Source: Chloroflexota bacterium (GTDB taxonomy: Bacteria; Chloroflexota; Anaerolineae; Ardenticatenales; JAADHH01). Taken from it: a stretch of 46,747 bases of DNA. Location: contig JAADHH010000104.1 in NCBI GenBank assembly GCA_013151955.1, positions 1-46,747 on the forward strand, given 5' to 3'. Each line of letters opens with the position of its first letter. Position 1 is the stretch's first letter. The position numbers and the translations under genes are program-made. This document shows positions 36,890 through 46,029 of this stretch, piece by piece. Below the pieces are notes generated by a model. It ran no database searches, was not told the origin of the DNA, and saw only the letters and a list, made by a program, of their open reading frames with translations.

Positions 36890-38614
36890 ATGACCGACAA
36901 CCGGCTGCTGATAGCAATTACAAGTTTCTTCGCCCTGCTGCTTTGGGCTGCCCCCGTCACCCAGGCCGGACCGCCGGCACCGGCAGGCTGGCTGACGGCT
37001 GTGCAATACCGTGGCGGCCAGGACGACATCGTCCTGCGCGACCCGGCCGGCCGCGGACACGTGCTCACCGCGCCCACCGTGGACGACCGCGACCCGGCCT
37101 GGTCGTCCGACGGCCGGCGGCTGGCCTATGCCTCCCGTCGCCAACGCAACTGGGACATCTACATCCTGGACCTGGCCACCGGAAAAGACCGGCGGATCAC
37201 GAACAACCCGCACTACGATGCCCATCCCACCTGGTCGCCCGACGGACGCTACCTGGCCTTTGAATCGAGCCGCGAAAAAGACCTGGACATCTTCGTTGCC
37301 GATCTTCAGACCGGCCAACTGCGCGATCTCACCGAGAAATCGTCGGCCCACGACTACGCGCCGGCCTGGTCGCCCGATGGCGAGTGGATTGCCTTCACCA
37401 CCTGGCGCGACCGCAACCGTGAGGTATACGTCATGCGGCCGGACGGCACGATCCCCATCAACCTGACCCGTAATCCGGCCCAAGATGAGCGCCCCGTCTG
37501 GTCACCCGATGGGCGTTGGCTGGCCTTCGTCTCCGATCGCGATGGGGGCCGCGCGGTGTACGTCATGCAATTTCCGTTGCAGCCGGACGAGGCACCCCGT
37601 CGCATCTCCTGGTCCGGCTACGACGAGTCGCCGGCCTGGTCACCCGACGGGCAATGGCTCTGGTTCGTCTCGCCGCGTGCCGGCGGACGCCCGCTCTATG
37701 CCGTGGATATGCGCGACCCCCGGGCCACACCACAACAAATGACGCCGCCTGATGCCAACTACCGGTCACTGGCGAACAGCCCGCAGGCTTTGACTGAAAC
37801 CGATTTGCCGGCATTGACTCCTCGCGCAGCGCCGCAACCCCTGTTTCGCGAAAGCGCAGAGCGCCAAACGGGCGAAGGGCCGCCCTATCGCCTGGTCAAG
37901 CTGGCCGACGTGGACACCAACAGCCCCAAACTGAGCGCGCGCGTAGACGATAGCTTTCGTGCGCTGCGTGCTCGCGTGCAGGACGAAGTGGGCTATGATT
38001 TCCTCGCCCGTCTCAGCGACGCCTACCGCCCGCTCGACTTCGATAGCGATGGCTCCGACTATTTGAGCTGGCACAAAGCCGGCCGGGCCATCGACACGCT
38101 GGTGGACCTGGACCGTCGCTCCAGATACCCGATGATGGAAGTGGTGCGCGACGACCGGCGCACGGAGACCTATTGGCAGGTCTACCTGCGCTGCGCGGAG
38201 CAGGACGGCTCTTGTGGCGAACCGCTCACCGACGCGCCGTGGGACCTCTCCTACAAGGCACGCTGGGAGGACGCCCCCGATGAAGGGGGGCACCCAAAAT
38301 CGGCTACCATCGGCTACTACGTGAACTTTGGCCGTCTGGCCCGCGACTATGGCTGGATGCCGATCTCTTCGTACGATGACGAGACTTTTAGTTGGAAGGA
38401 AGACAAGACTGCTTTGGAGTATTGGCACTTCCAAAACATGGATAACATGACCTGGTATCAAGCGATGCACGAAGTGCATGGCGATCAGACCATCGCCGAT
38501 CGTTTTACCTGGCAGGATGCAGCGCAGCACGGCGTACCCCCCTTTGTGCGCGCGGCCAAGGGCTTGCCGGTACCGGCAGAGGCCTGGCGGCCCTACCGGT
38601 TGGTGATGCCATGA
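36890..38614 (+). CDS. Secreted PD40/TolB-like beta-propeller fused to an M15/VanY-like metallopeptidase-signature domain
   Basis: Repeated PAWSPDG(R/Q/E)W(L/I)AF blades; C-terminal SWHKAGRAID (SxHxxGxAxD, 38066-38095) and EYWH (ExxH, 38417-38428); signal peptide LLIAITSFFALLLWAAPVTQAG. Confidence 0.8.
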   Translation: MTDNRLLIAITSFFALLLWAAPVTQAGPPAPAGWLTAVQYRGGQDDIVLRDPAGRGHVLTAPTVDDRDPAWSSDGRRLAYASRRQRNWDIYILDLATGKDRRITNNPHYDAHPTWSPDGRYLAFESSREKDLDIFVADLQTGQLRDLTEKSSAHDYAPAWSPDGEWIAFTTWRDRNREVYVMRPDGTIPINLTRNPAQDERPVWSPDGRWLAFVSDRDGGRAVYVMQFPLQPDEAPRRISWSGYDESPAWSPDGQWLWFVSPRAGGRPLYAVDMRDPRATPQQMTPPDANYRSLANSPQALTETDLPALTPRAAPQPLFRESAERQTGEGPPYRLVKLADVDTNSPKLSARVDDSFRALRARVQDEVGYDFLARLSDAYRPLDFDSDGSDYLSWHKAGRAIDTLVDLDRRSRYPMMEVVRDDRRTETYWQVYLRCAEQDGSCGEPLTDAPWDLSYKARWEDAPDEGGHPKSATIGYYVNFGRLARDYGWMPISSYDDETFSWKEDKTALEYWHFQNMDNMTWYQAMHEVHGDQTIADRFTWQDAAQHGVPPFVRAAKGLPVPAEAWRPYRLVMP

Positions 38615-39384
38615 ACGTCAAGGCTCGGGTGCAGGATCAGTTTGGACGGTACGTCGGACGGTACGTAGACAGTCCCGTTCATGCGCGGGGTGCCAGTCTG
38701 GTTCGTCTGGTGGAATTGCTCCGGCCACGCTCGGCCGATTGCTTGCTGGACATCGCCACGGCTGCCGGGCACACAGCCCTGACCTTTGCCCCGCACGTGC
38801 GCCGCGTCGTGGCCACCGATCTGACGACGGAGGCCCTGCCCAAGGCGCGTGCGCTGGCCGAATCTCGCGGGCTGGTGGTGCCGCTGCTGGCTGCCGCAGA
38901 CGCGGAAGGGTTGCCCTTTCCCGACGACACCTTCGACCTGGTCACCTGCCGGCTTGGCCTGCATCACTTCCCACACCCCCGGCAGGCGGTCGCCGAAATG
39001 GTGCGGGTGTGCCGCCCCGGCGGATCGGTCGGGCTGGTGGATAACGTTGTACCGGAGGACGAAGGGGCCGGCGCGTTCATCAATCAGTTCGAGGACTATC
39101 GCGACCCCTCCCATTTTTGCGAACACCCCCTTTCTGCCCTCAGACGGTTCTTGGAGCAAGGGGGGGCACAGGTCACCCACACCGAAGTGGAACCGAAGAC
39201 GATGGATTTTGTAGCCTGGGCCTGGCGTATGGGCGTTTCCGAAGAAGGACAGGCCCACTTGCGAGCGATGTTGGATCGTGCGCCGCCGGCAGCACGCGCT
39301 TCATTGCAACCCCGTCTGGAAGAGGGCGCGCTCAAGTTCAACCTGCTAGAAGGCCTGCTCGTTGGTGTAAAGAGGGAAGATTGA
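38611..39384 (+). CDS. Class I SAM-dependent methyltransferase (UbiE/Methyltransf_11-like)
   Basis: LLDIATAAGHTALTFAPHVRRVVATDLTTEAL...LPFPDDTFDLVTCRLGLHHFPHPRQAVAEMVRVCRPGG; ATGA overlap. Confidence 0.9.
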   Translation: MNVKARVQDQFGRYVGRYVDSPVHARGASLVRLVELLRPRSADCLLDIATAAGHTALTFAPHVRRVVATDLTTEALPKARALAESRGLVVPLLAAADAEGLPFPDDTFDLVTCRLGLHHFPHPRQAVAEMVRVCRPGGSVGLVDNVVPEDEGAGAFINQFEDYRDPSHFCEHPLSALRRFLEQGGAQVTHTEVEPKTMDFVAWAWRMGVSEEGQAHLRAMLDRAPPAARASLQPRLEEGALKFNLLEGLLVGVKRED

Positions 39385-40190
39385 CTACACCGGTCGTTGA
39401 ACGATTTGAGGGTGGCACGCTGCCCCGTTGGGCACGCCTGGCGACGGGCCATGCCCGGCTGGAGCATTCGCGCGACACGATACGATTTGTCGTGGGCGGG
39501 GCCCGCTCGACCGGCTTGTCCGATGCGCAGATTGATGATTATCATGGCCTTTCACCGCGGTCGTATCCCTGGCGGCCTCCGGTCAAACTGGAAGTGCGCG
39601 CGCGCATGTCCCACCCGGCGGAGCAATTGCTGGGCACGGCCGGCTTTGGCTTCTGGAACGACCCCTTTGCAGGGCAGCAAGGAGCGACCACAGTAGCACC
39701 GAATAACGTCTGGTTCTTCTTCGCTTCGCCCCCCTCGGATATGCGCCTGGTGTCCGACGTGCCGGGGTGTGGGTGGAAGGCGGCCATGCTGAACGGAGGA
39801 AATCCGCCCGGCTGGATCGTCCGTCTGGGGGCGGCGGCTCTGCGGCTGCCGGGACTTGGTCGGATGGCCCAGCGCGCGGAACGCACCCAGGTCCGCGCTG
39901 CCGAATGCGCCCTGGAAGGCGTGTCGCTCACCGAGTGGCAAGTATACCGCCTGCACTGGTTGGCGAAGGAGGCCCGTTTTTGGGTGGGCGACCGTGAGGT
40001 TCTTCGTGTGGAAAACCCTCCCACCGTCCCCCTGGGGTTCGTCGTCTGGATGGACAATCAGTGGGCCCGCTTCACGCCCGCCGGAGAATTTGCCTTCGGC
40101 CTGCTCGACGTGCCACAAGAACAGTGGCTGGAGGTGGACTACGTGCGCATCGAGAGTGGTCCGGCCGGTCGTGAGAACGAAGAAGAATGA
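39381..40190 (+). CDS. Hypothetical protein, possible concanavalin/LamG-like beta-sandwich
   Basis: TTG start overlapping the previous stop (TTGA); VERFEGGTLPRW...VKLEVRARMS...TEWQVYRLHWLAKEARFWVGDREVLRVENPP...WLEVDYVRIESG. Confidence 0.6.
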   Translation: MTTPVVERFEGGTLPRWARLATGHARLEHSRDTIRFVVGGARSTGLSDAQIDDYHGLSPRSYPWRPPVKLEVRARMSHPAEQLLGTAGFGFWNDPFAGQQGATTVAPNNVWFFFASPPSDMRLVSDVPGCGWKAAMLNGGNPPGWIVRLGAAALRLPGLGRMAQRAERTQVRAAECALEGVSLTEWQVYRLHWLAKEARFWVGDREVLRVENPPTVPLGFVVWMDNQWARFTPAGEFAFGLLDVPQEQWLEVDYVRIESGPAGRENEEE

Positions 40191-41320
40191 CGGTATCCGT
40201 ATGGCAAGATGAGGCAGACAAGCTACAGCGCACGTGCGATGTAGCAGTCGTCGGTGCGGGCATTGTGGGCTGCACGCTGGCCCGTCTGCTCGGCGACGAG
40301 GGCTTGGGCGTGGTGTTGCTGGAAGCGCGGCACGTCGCCGCCGGTGCGACCGGCCGTAACGCCGGCATGGTCCTCACCGGCCTGGCGGAACACTACAACC
40401 GCGCGGTGCAGACTTATGGACGCGACCGTGCCCGCGAAGCGTGGATGCTGACCATAGAAAATCGCGGACGACTGCTCGATTGGGCCGCTCGATTGGATGT
40501 GCCGGTGGAACGGACGGGCTGTCTGCTCCTGGCTGTAGACGAACCGGAAGTGAACGACCTGCGTGAATCGGCCCGCCTGCTTGCGGAGGATGGCTTTGCC
40601 GCCCAATTCGAGACACGTGACCCGCTGGGGCGAGGGTTCCGCGCCGCATTGCTACAGCCGGACGACGTGGCCATGGACCCCGTCGCCTTTACGGCCGCCA
40701 TGCAAGCCAAGGCCCGCGCCGAACTGCTCACCGGCTGCGAGGTGCGCGCTTTCGATAGCGGTGGCGATGGGCTGATTGTGTACGCTCGCCGGGCGACTGT
40801 ACGTTGCCAGACAATGGTGTTGGCCGTGAACGCTTATGCCCCGCTGCTCGATCCGTACTTTTCCGGCAAGGTATACCCCACGCGGGGCCAGGTGTTGGCC
40901 ACTGCGCCCTTGCCGCCGCTATTCGCGCGACCGGGCTATGCCGATCACGGCTACGAATACTTCCGGCAGCTCCCTGATGGGCGGCTGCTTCTCGGCGGCT
41001 GGCGGCAGCACTACCGCGCGGAAGAGGTCGGCTACAGCGACGAAACAACCGGTCCGATCCAGGCGGGCCTGGAATCGTTCCTGGTCCGGCACTTTCCAGA
41101 GGCGCAGGGCGCGATCACACATCGTTGGGCCGGGGTGATGGGCTTTTCTCAAGACGGCTTGCCCCTGCTGGGCAGCTTGCCTCGTGAACCGCGCGTCTTC
41201 TTCGCTGTGGGCTTTACCGGTCACGGCTTGGGGCTGGGCATTGTCGCTGCCGAACGACTGGTGGATTTGATGGTACGAGGCAAACAACCGGGGCTGCTTT
41301 CCGCCCGCCGGTTAGGATAG
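40187..41320 (+). CDS. FAD-dependent oxidoreductase, DAO family (glycine/D-amino-acid oxidase-like)
   Basis: CDVAVVGAGIVGCTLARLLGDEGLGVVLLEA; RWAGVMGFSQDGLPLLG; FTGHGLGLGIVAAERL. Confidence 0.88.
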   Translation: MTVSVWQDEADKLQRTCDVAVVGAGIVGCTLARLLGDEGLGVVLLEARHVAAGATGRNAGMVLTGLAEHYNRAVQTYGRDRAREAWMLTIENRGRLLDWAARLDVPVERTGCLLLAVDEPEVNDLRESARLLAEDGFAAQFETRDPLGRGFRAALLQPDDVAMDPVAFTAAMQAKARAELLTGCEVRAFDSGGDGLIVYARRATVRCQTMVLAVNAYAPLLDPYFSGKVYPTRGQVLATAPLPPLFARPGYADHGYEYFRQLPDGRLLLGGWRQHYRAEEVGYSDETTGPIQAGLESFLVRHFPEAQGAITHRWAGVMGFSQDGLPLLGSLPREPRVFFAVGFTGHGLGLGIVAAERLVDLMVRGKQPGLLSARRLG

Positions 41321-41328
41321 AGGTAAGA

Positions 41329-42000
41329 ATGACTCTTTTGCAAGCCAGTGGCATCATCCTCGCCGGCGGGCGGAGCACCCGCATGGGGCGGGACAAAGCC
41401 TTTGTCGAGGTGGGCGGCCGGCCGCTCATCGAGCGGGTGCTGGAGCGCGTGCAGCAAGTCGCCACGGAGACGATCATCGTTACCAATAGCCCGCAGCAGT
41501 ATGCACACCTGCCGGCGCGTTTGGTGCCGGACGTTGTACGCGGGAAGGGGCCGCTCGTCGGCATCTACTCCGGCTTACAGGCTGCCCGGCACGGACTGGC
41601 CGTAGTCGTCGCCTGCGACATGCCCTTCGTACAGCCGGACTTGCTGCGCTTCATGCTGGCCCGGTCGCCCGGCCACGACGTGGTCATTCCGCATACAGGG
41701 GTGTCTGCCCCACCGCGTGCTCTGCACGACCGGCCACAAGCCGGGCCAACCGCCAAGATGAGAGGATTGCACCCCTTGCACGCCGTCTACCGGCGCACCT
41801 GCTTGCCGGTCATCGAAAAGCTGATCGACTCGGACGACCTGCGCGTGATCGCCTTCCTGGCCGCTGTGCGCGTGCGCTACCTGGAACCAGACGAGATTGA
41901 GCGCTTCGATCCCCACCGGCAATCGTTTTTCAACGTCAACACGCCGGCGGATTGGGAGCAGGCCTTGCGCATGGAAGGGGGCAACCCACGACCGCGCTGA
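41329..42000 (+). CDS. mobA: Molybdenum cofactor guanylyltransferase
   Basis: SGIILAGGRSTRMGRDKAFVEVGGRPLIERV; CDMPFVQPDLL; FFNVNTPADWEQA. Confidence 0.87.
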   Translation: MTLLQASGIILAGGRSTRMGRDKAFVEVGGRPLIERVLERVQQVATETIIVTNSPQQYAHLPARLVPDVVRGKGPLVGIYSGLQAARHGLAVVVACDMPFVQPDLLRFMLARSPGHDVVIPHTGVSAPPRALHDRPQAGPTAKMRGLHPLHAVYRRTCLPVIEKLIDSDDLRVIAFLAAVRVRYLEPDEIERFDPHRQSFFNVNTPADWEQALRMEGGNPRPR

Positions 42001-42029
42001 TTGCACATCTCCGTTTTCTGTGCTATGAT
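42001..42029 (+). promoter_or_regulatory. Putative promoter (TTGCAC-17-TATGAT)
   Basis: -35 42001-42006, -10 42024-42029, 17-bp spacer. Confidence 0.4.
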
Positions 42030-42219
42030 ACCGAGGCGATTGGTGCCTGTGTTCTTCCATTACTGCGAAGACAGAAAGCGTACAAAATTTGGACTTGGGG
42101 ATGATGATAGACAAAGCCATTAGTCACGATCGAGGATAGGTAGGAGCCAAATAGGAATTCCGGCGCTACGGTTACGTGGCACGTTTCACGCAATACGCAT
42201 TACGCATTAGGAGTCAACC

Positions 42220-43251
42220 ATGTCACAACGAAAAGTATTGATCACCGGAGGGGCCGGCTTCATCGGCGCGAATCTGGCCCACCGGCTCATCGGTCGAGGC
42301 GACGACGTCACCATCTTCGATAACTTGTCGCGCCGCGGCACCGATTCAAACCTGGCCTGGCTGTACGACGAACATGGCCCAGACAGCTTCAACTTCGTGC
42401 GTGCCGACTTGGAAGACTACCCGGCGCTGTTGCAGGCCGCGGAGGGCGTCGAGATCGTCTACCACCTGGCCGGGCAGGTGGCAGTGACCACGTCGGTGAC
42501 CGACCCGCGCTCCGACTTCATGGCCAACGCACTGGGCACCTTCAACGCGCTGGAAGCGGCGCGACACGCCGGCAATGATGCGGCCTTTCTCTTCGCCTCG
42601 ACGAACAAGGTCTACGGCGGCATGGAAGAGGTCGGTGTGGCGGAGGACGAGACCCGCTATCGCTATGCCGAACTCCCCGATGGTGTGCCGGAAACACAGC
42701 CCCTGGACTTCCATTCCCCCTACGGCTGCTCGAAGGGGGCCGGCGACCAGTACGTGCGCGACTACGCCCGTATCTATGGCCTGCGCAGCGTCGTCATGCG
42801 CCAGTCGTGCATTTACGGATACCGGCAGTTCGGCGTAGAGGATCAGGGCTGGGTGGCCTGGTTCATCATCGCGGCGGTGCTCGGCCGGCCGATCACGATC
42901 TACGGTGATGGCAAACAAGTGCGCGACGTCCTCTTCATAGAGGACCTGCTCGATGCGTACGACGCAGCGGTCGCGCACATAGATCGCGCTGCCGGGCAGG
43001 TTTACAACATCGGGGGCGGTGCAGAGAACGTGATGGCCGTGTGGACGGAATTTGGCCCCCTGCTGGAACGGCTCATGGGCCGGCGCATCCCCGTTTCGTA
43101 CGATGACTGGCGGCCCGGCGACCAGCGTGTCTACGTCTCCGACATTCGCAAATCTGCTCGGGAACTGGGCTGGCGCCCGCGCGTCAGCGTGGAGGAAGGT
43201 GTACGCCGGCTGTATGAGTGGGTTGTCGAAAACAAACACTTGTTTACGTGA
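42220..43251 (+). CDS. NAD-dependent epimerase/dehydratase, CDP-paratose 2-epimerase-like
   Basis: VLITGGAGFIGANLA; FASTNKVYGGMEEV; SPYGCSKGAGDQYVRDYARIYGLRSVVMRQSCIYG; GDGKQVRDVLFIEDLLDAY. Confidence 0.88.
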   Translation: MSQRKVLITGGAGFIGANLAHRLIGRGDDVTIFDNLSRRGTDSNLAWLYDEHGPDSFNFVRADLEDYPALLQAAEGVEIVYHLAGQVAVTTSVTDPRSDFMANALGTFNALEAARHAGNDAAFLFASTNKVYGGMEEVGVAEDETRYRYAELPDGVPETQPLDFHSPYGCSKGAGDQYVRDYARIYGLRSVVMRQSCIYGYRQFGVEDQGWVAWFIIAAVLGRPITIYGDGKQVRDVLFIEDLLDAYDAAVAHIDRAAGQVYNIGGGAENVMAVWTEFGPLLERLMGRRIPVSYDDWRPGDQRVYVSDIRKSARELGWRPRVSVEEGVRRLYEWVVENKHLFT

Positions 43252-43274
43252 AAGTCGTAATAGAGGAAAAGACC

Positions 43275-43952
43275 ATGGCCCTGGCAAAAATAATCCCAAA
43301 ACATCGAGAACAACCACCGTTTGTTCCACCGAGCCCCATCTACTACCCTGAATCGGACGGTGAACCCATGGCAGAAACCGATACACATCGCAATCTGATG
43401 ATCTACCTGATCGAAGCGCTGACAGACCACTATCGAGATGACCCGCAAGTGTACGTGGCCGGCAACCTATTCATGTACTATGCCGAAGGGGATCCCGCTT
43501 CGGTTGTTGCCCCGGACGTGTTTGTGACATTCGGTATCCCCAAAGGCAACCGTCGGGTGTATAAAGTGTGGGAGGAAGGCAAAGGCCCTGATGTGGTCGT
43601 TGAATTGACCTCCAAAGGCACAATGTGGAAAGACCGGGGCGCAAAAAAAGGTATTTACGAAGCCTTGGGGGTTACGGAGTATTTTTTGTATGACCCCCTG
43701 CGTGAATACCTGTCGCCGCCATTGCAGGGATACCGGCTGACCGGCGATGGCTATCGAAGGATGGAGGAACAGCCGCTGGTCAGCCGGATGCTGGGCCTGG
43801 AACTGCGGGACGAAGAGGGTTTTTTGCGTCTGTATGACCCGAGAACGGGCGGAAAGCTGCTGACTCCGCTGGAGGCACAAGCCGCTCGCCGCCAGGCCGA
43901 GGCCGAGTTGGAGCGCTTGCGCACAGAACTGGCAGCCTTGCGCGGTAAATGA
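43275..43952 (+). CDS. Uma2 family endonuclease-like protein with C-terminal coiled coil
   Basis: VVAPDVFVTFGIPKGNRRVYKVWEEGKGPDVVVELTSKGTMWKDRGAKKGIYEALGVTEYFLYDP. Confidence 0.88.
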   Translation: MALAKIIPKHREQPPFVPPSPIYYPESDGEPMAETDTHRNLMIYLIEALTDHYRDDPQVYVAGNLFMYYAEGDPASVVAPDVFVTFGIPKGNRRVYKVWEEGKGPDVVVELTSKGTMWKDRGAKKGIYEALGVTEYFLYDPLREYLSPPLQGYRLTGDGYRRMEEQPLVSRMLGLELRDEEGFLRLYDPRTGGKLLTPLEAQAARRQAEAELERLRTELAALRGK

Positions 43953-43961
43953 GGTGTGTAG

Positions 43962-45218
43962 ATGAAAATCCTCTTTGCACTCACGTACTACCGCCCGCAC
44001 GTCAGTGGTCTGACCATCTATGTGCAGCGATTGGCCGAAGCACTGGCCGCCCGTGGCCACCAGGTAACGGTGCTCACGTCGCACTACGACCCCGGTCTGT
44101 CCCGTGAAGAGTGGATAGATGGGGTGCGCGTGGTCCGTGCCCCGGTGCTGTTTCGCATCAGCAAGGGGGTGATTATGCCCACCTTCGCTCCTCTGGCCAC
44201 GCGCCTGATCGCGGAACACGATGTGGTGAGTATCCACCTGCCGCAGTTCGAGGCCGGGCTGCTGGCCTTCCTCGGTCGCTATGTCGTGCGCCGGCCGGTG
44301 GCCCTGACCTATCATTGTGATTTGCAGTTGCCGCCGGGCGGGTTCAACCGCCTGGTGGATCGGGTGGTCTTCGTCATGAACTCGCTCGCCGGCCTGTGGT
44401 CCGATGCGGTCGTAGCATACACCGAAGACTATGCCATGCACTCGCCCTTCCTCTCACAGTTCCCCGGCAAGCGCCGGGTGATTCCCCCTCCGGTGGACAT
44501 GCCCCAGCCGCCGGAAACACGTGTGGCCGCTTTCCGCCAACGTTTTGATTTGGAAGGCAAACCGGTGCTCGGCTTTGCCGCCCGTCTGGCCGCCGAGAAG
44601 GGGGTCGAGTATGTTCTGGAGGCGCTGCCCCTCATGCTGAAGGCGCTGCCCGATCTGCAAATCCTCTTCGCCGGCCCGTACCGCGATGTGCTGGGTGAGG
44701 AAGACTACTACCGCCGGTTGCAACCTTTGCTGGAACGCTACGCCGATCACTGGACCTTCCTGGGCACGCTGGCCCCGGAGGAGATGGCCGATTTCTACGC
44801 CGCCTGCGACTGCACGATCCTGCCAAGTATCAACTCCACGGAGAGCTTTGGACTCGTGCAGGTCGAATCCATGCTTTGCGGCACACCGGTCGTGGCCAGC
44901 GACCTGCCCGGCGTGCGCGTATCTGTGCGGACGACCGGCATGGGCCGCATCGTACCCATCCGCGATGCGCAGGCCATCGCCGGAGCGGTCGTAGACGTGA
45001 TTCGCCGTCGCGCGGACTACGTCCGGCCGCGCAGCGAGGTGGCCGGTCACTTCAGCACCGGACGTACCGCCGAGGACTATGAAGCGCTGTTTGTAGATAA
45101 GATTTCGCGCGTGGCCCTCGAAGGGCGGTTGTGGGGGCCGGCCAAGGCGCTGACCGGGTTGGCCGCGCTGGTAGGACTGGGCTGGGCGTTGCGCTCGTCC
45201 CGGCGAGGCAGAGGATAG
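43962..45218 (+). CDS. Glycosyltransferase family 4
   Basis: YRPHVSGLTIYVQRLAEALAARGHQVTVLTS; GFAARLAAEKGVEYVLEALPLM; PSINSTESFGLVQVESMLCGTPVVASDLPGVR. Confidence 0.92.
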   Translation: MKILFALTYYRPHVSGLTIYVQRLAEALAARGHQVTVLTSHYDPGLSREEWIDGVRVVRAPVLFRISKGVIMPTFAPLATRLIAEHDVVSIHLPQFEAGLLAFLGRYVVRRPVALTYHCDLQLPPGGFNRLVDRVVFVMNSLAGLWSDAVVAYTEDYAMHSPFLSQFPGKRRVIPPPVDMPQPPETRVAAFRQRFDLEGKPVLGFAARLAAEKGVEYVLEALPLMLKALPDLQILFAGPYRDVLGEEDYYRRLQPLLERYADHWTFLGTLAPEEMADFYAACDCTILPSINSTESFGLVQVESMLCGTPVVASDLPGVRVSVRTTGMGRIVPIRDAQAIAGAVVDVIRRRADYVRPRSEVAGHFSTGRTAEDYEALFVDKISRVALEGRLWGPAKALTGLAALVGLGWALRSSRRGRG

Positions 45219-45267
45219 CAGGTTTGAAAGGGCATTTGAGATTGAGTTTGCCGAGAGGGAGTCCCTG

Positions 45268-45384
45268 TTGTTGAGCACCGCGCCTGAATTCATGGAAATC
45301 ATCGAGAAGTCCAGAGCAGAGTTCAAAATGGGAAGAAAACTGTCACTAGAGGAGATGAAAGAAGAAATTGCCGCCATGCGTTAG
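45268..45384 (+). pseudogene. Short antitoxin-like C-terminal fragment (not in the ORF track)
   Basis: In-frame ...LLSTAPEFMEIIEKSRAEFKMGRKLSLEEMKEEIAAMR*; resembles C-termini of small antitoxins; no credible full-length N-terminus. Confidence 0.4.
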
Positions 45385-45416
45385 GGCATCAGTCGCAAGG
45401 TAAGGATTCCAGAAAA

Positions 45417-45620
45417 ATGTCACTTTCGACACTAAGTCACGACCGAAGAGAGGAAACACCGGAAGCCAAAGCACGATGGTTTCAGTCGCTGTCGCTCTCG
45501 GAGCGGATGGATTTGCTCTGCTCCTTCACCGACCTGATTCTGGCTAACAATCCTGGGATTATGGAGCAAAAAGATGCTCAACCGATTACAGGGCGTGTTC
45601 GCGTCCTTTCACAAACATGA
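45417..45620 (+). CDS. Small protein of unknown function, partner of the downstream nucleotidyltransferase
   Basis: 67 aa; 47-nt overlap with the next ORF suggests translational coupling. Confidence 0.6.
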   Translation: MSLSTLSHDRREETPEAKARWFQSLSLSERMDLLCSFTDLILANNPGIMEQKDAQPITGRVRVLSQT

Positions 45621-46020
45621 TGTCAGATACGTTGTCATTGGCGGCATCGCCGCCGTTCTGCATGGCGTGCCCCGTGCCACATTTGACCTGGATATTCTGA
45701 TCCAGGCGACCCCAGACAACGCACAGCGATTGCTAGATGCGCTTCTGGAAGCCAGACTTGGCACGGCCTCTCTCATTTCGGCCGACGAACTGCTTGCCCA
45801 CGAGATCACGATTTTCAAAGATCGTGTTCGGGTCGATGTACAAACAGCTACCCCGGGCTTGCTCTTTGAAGATGCCTGGCGCAATAGAGAGAAGATGAAA
45901 TACCAGGGCCAGACATTCTACGTCGTTTCACGAAATGATCTAATTGCTTCCAAACGTGCTGCCGGCCGTGAGGTTGATCTGGAGGATGTAAGGCTGTTGG
46001 AGCTGCTCGATGAGGACTGA
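45574..46020 (+). CDS. Nucleotidyltransferase-fold protein (AbiEii/DUF6036-like)
   Basis: HDVRYVVIGGIAAVLHGVPRATFDLDILIQATPDNAQRLLDAL...FYVVSRNDLIASKRAAGREVDLEDVRLLELL. Confidence 0.82.
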   Translation: MLNRLQGVFASFHKHDVRYVVIGGIAAVLHGVPRATFDLDILIQATPDNAQRLLDALLEARLGTASLISADELLAHEITIFKDRVRVDVQTATPGLLFEDAWRNREKMKYQGQTFYVVSRNDLIASKRAAGREVDLEDVRLLELLDED

Positions 46021-46029
46021 GAGCCACCG

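Noticed and set aside
45417-46020. Classical HEPN-MNT toxin-antitoxin pair
   Set aside because: The small partner lacks the HEPN RxxxxH motif, so only a looser TA-like hypothesis is kept.
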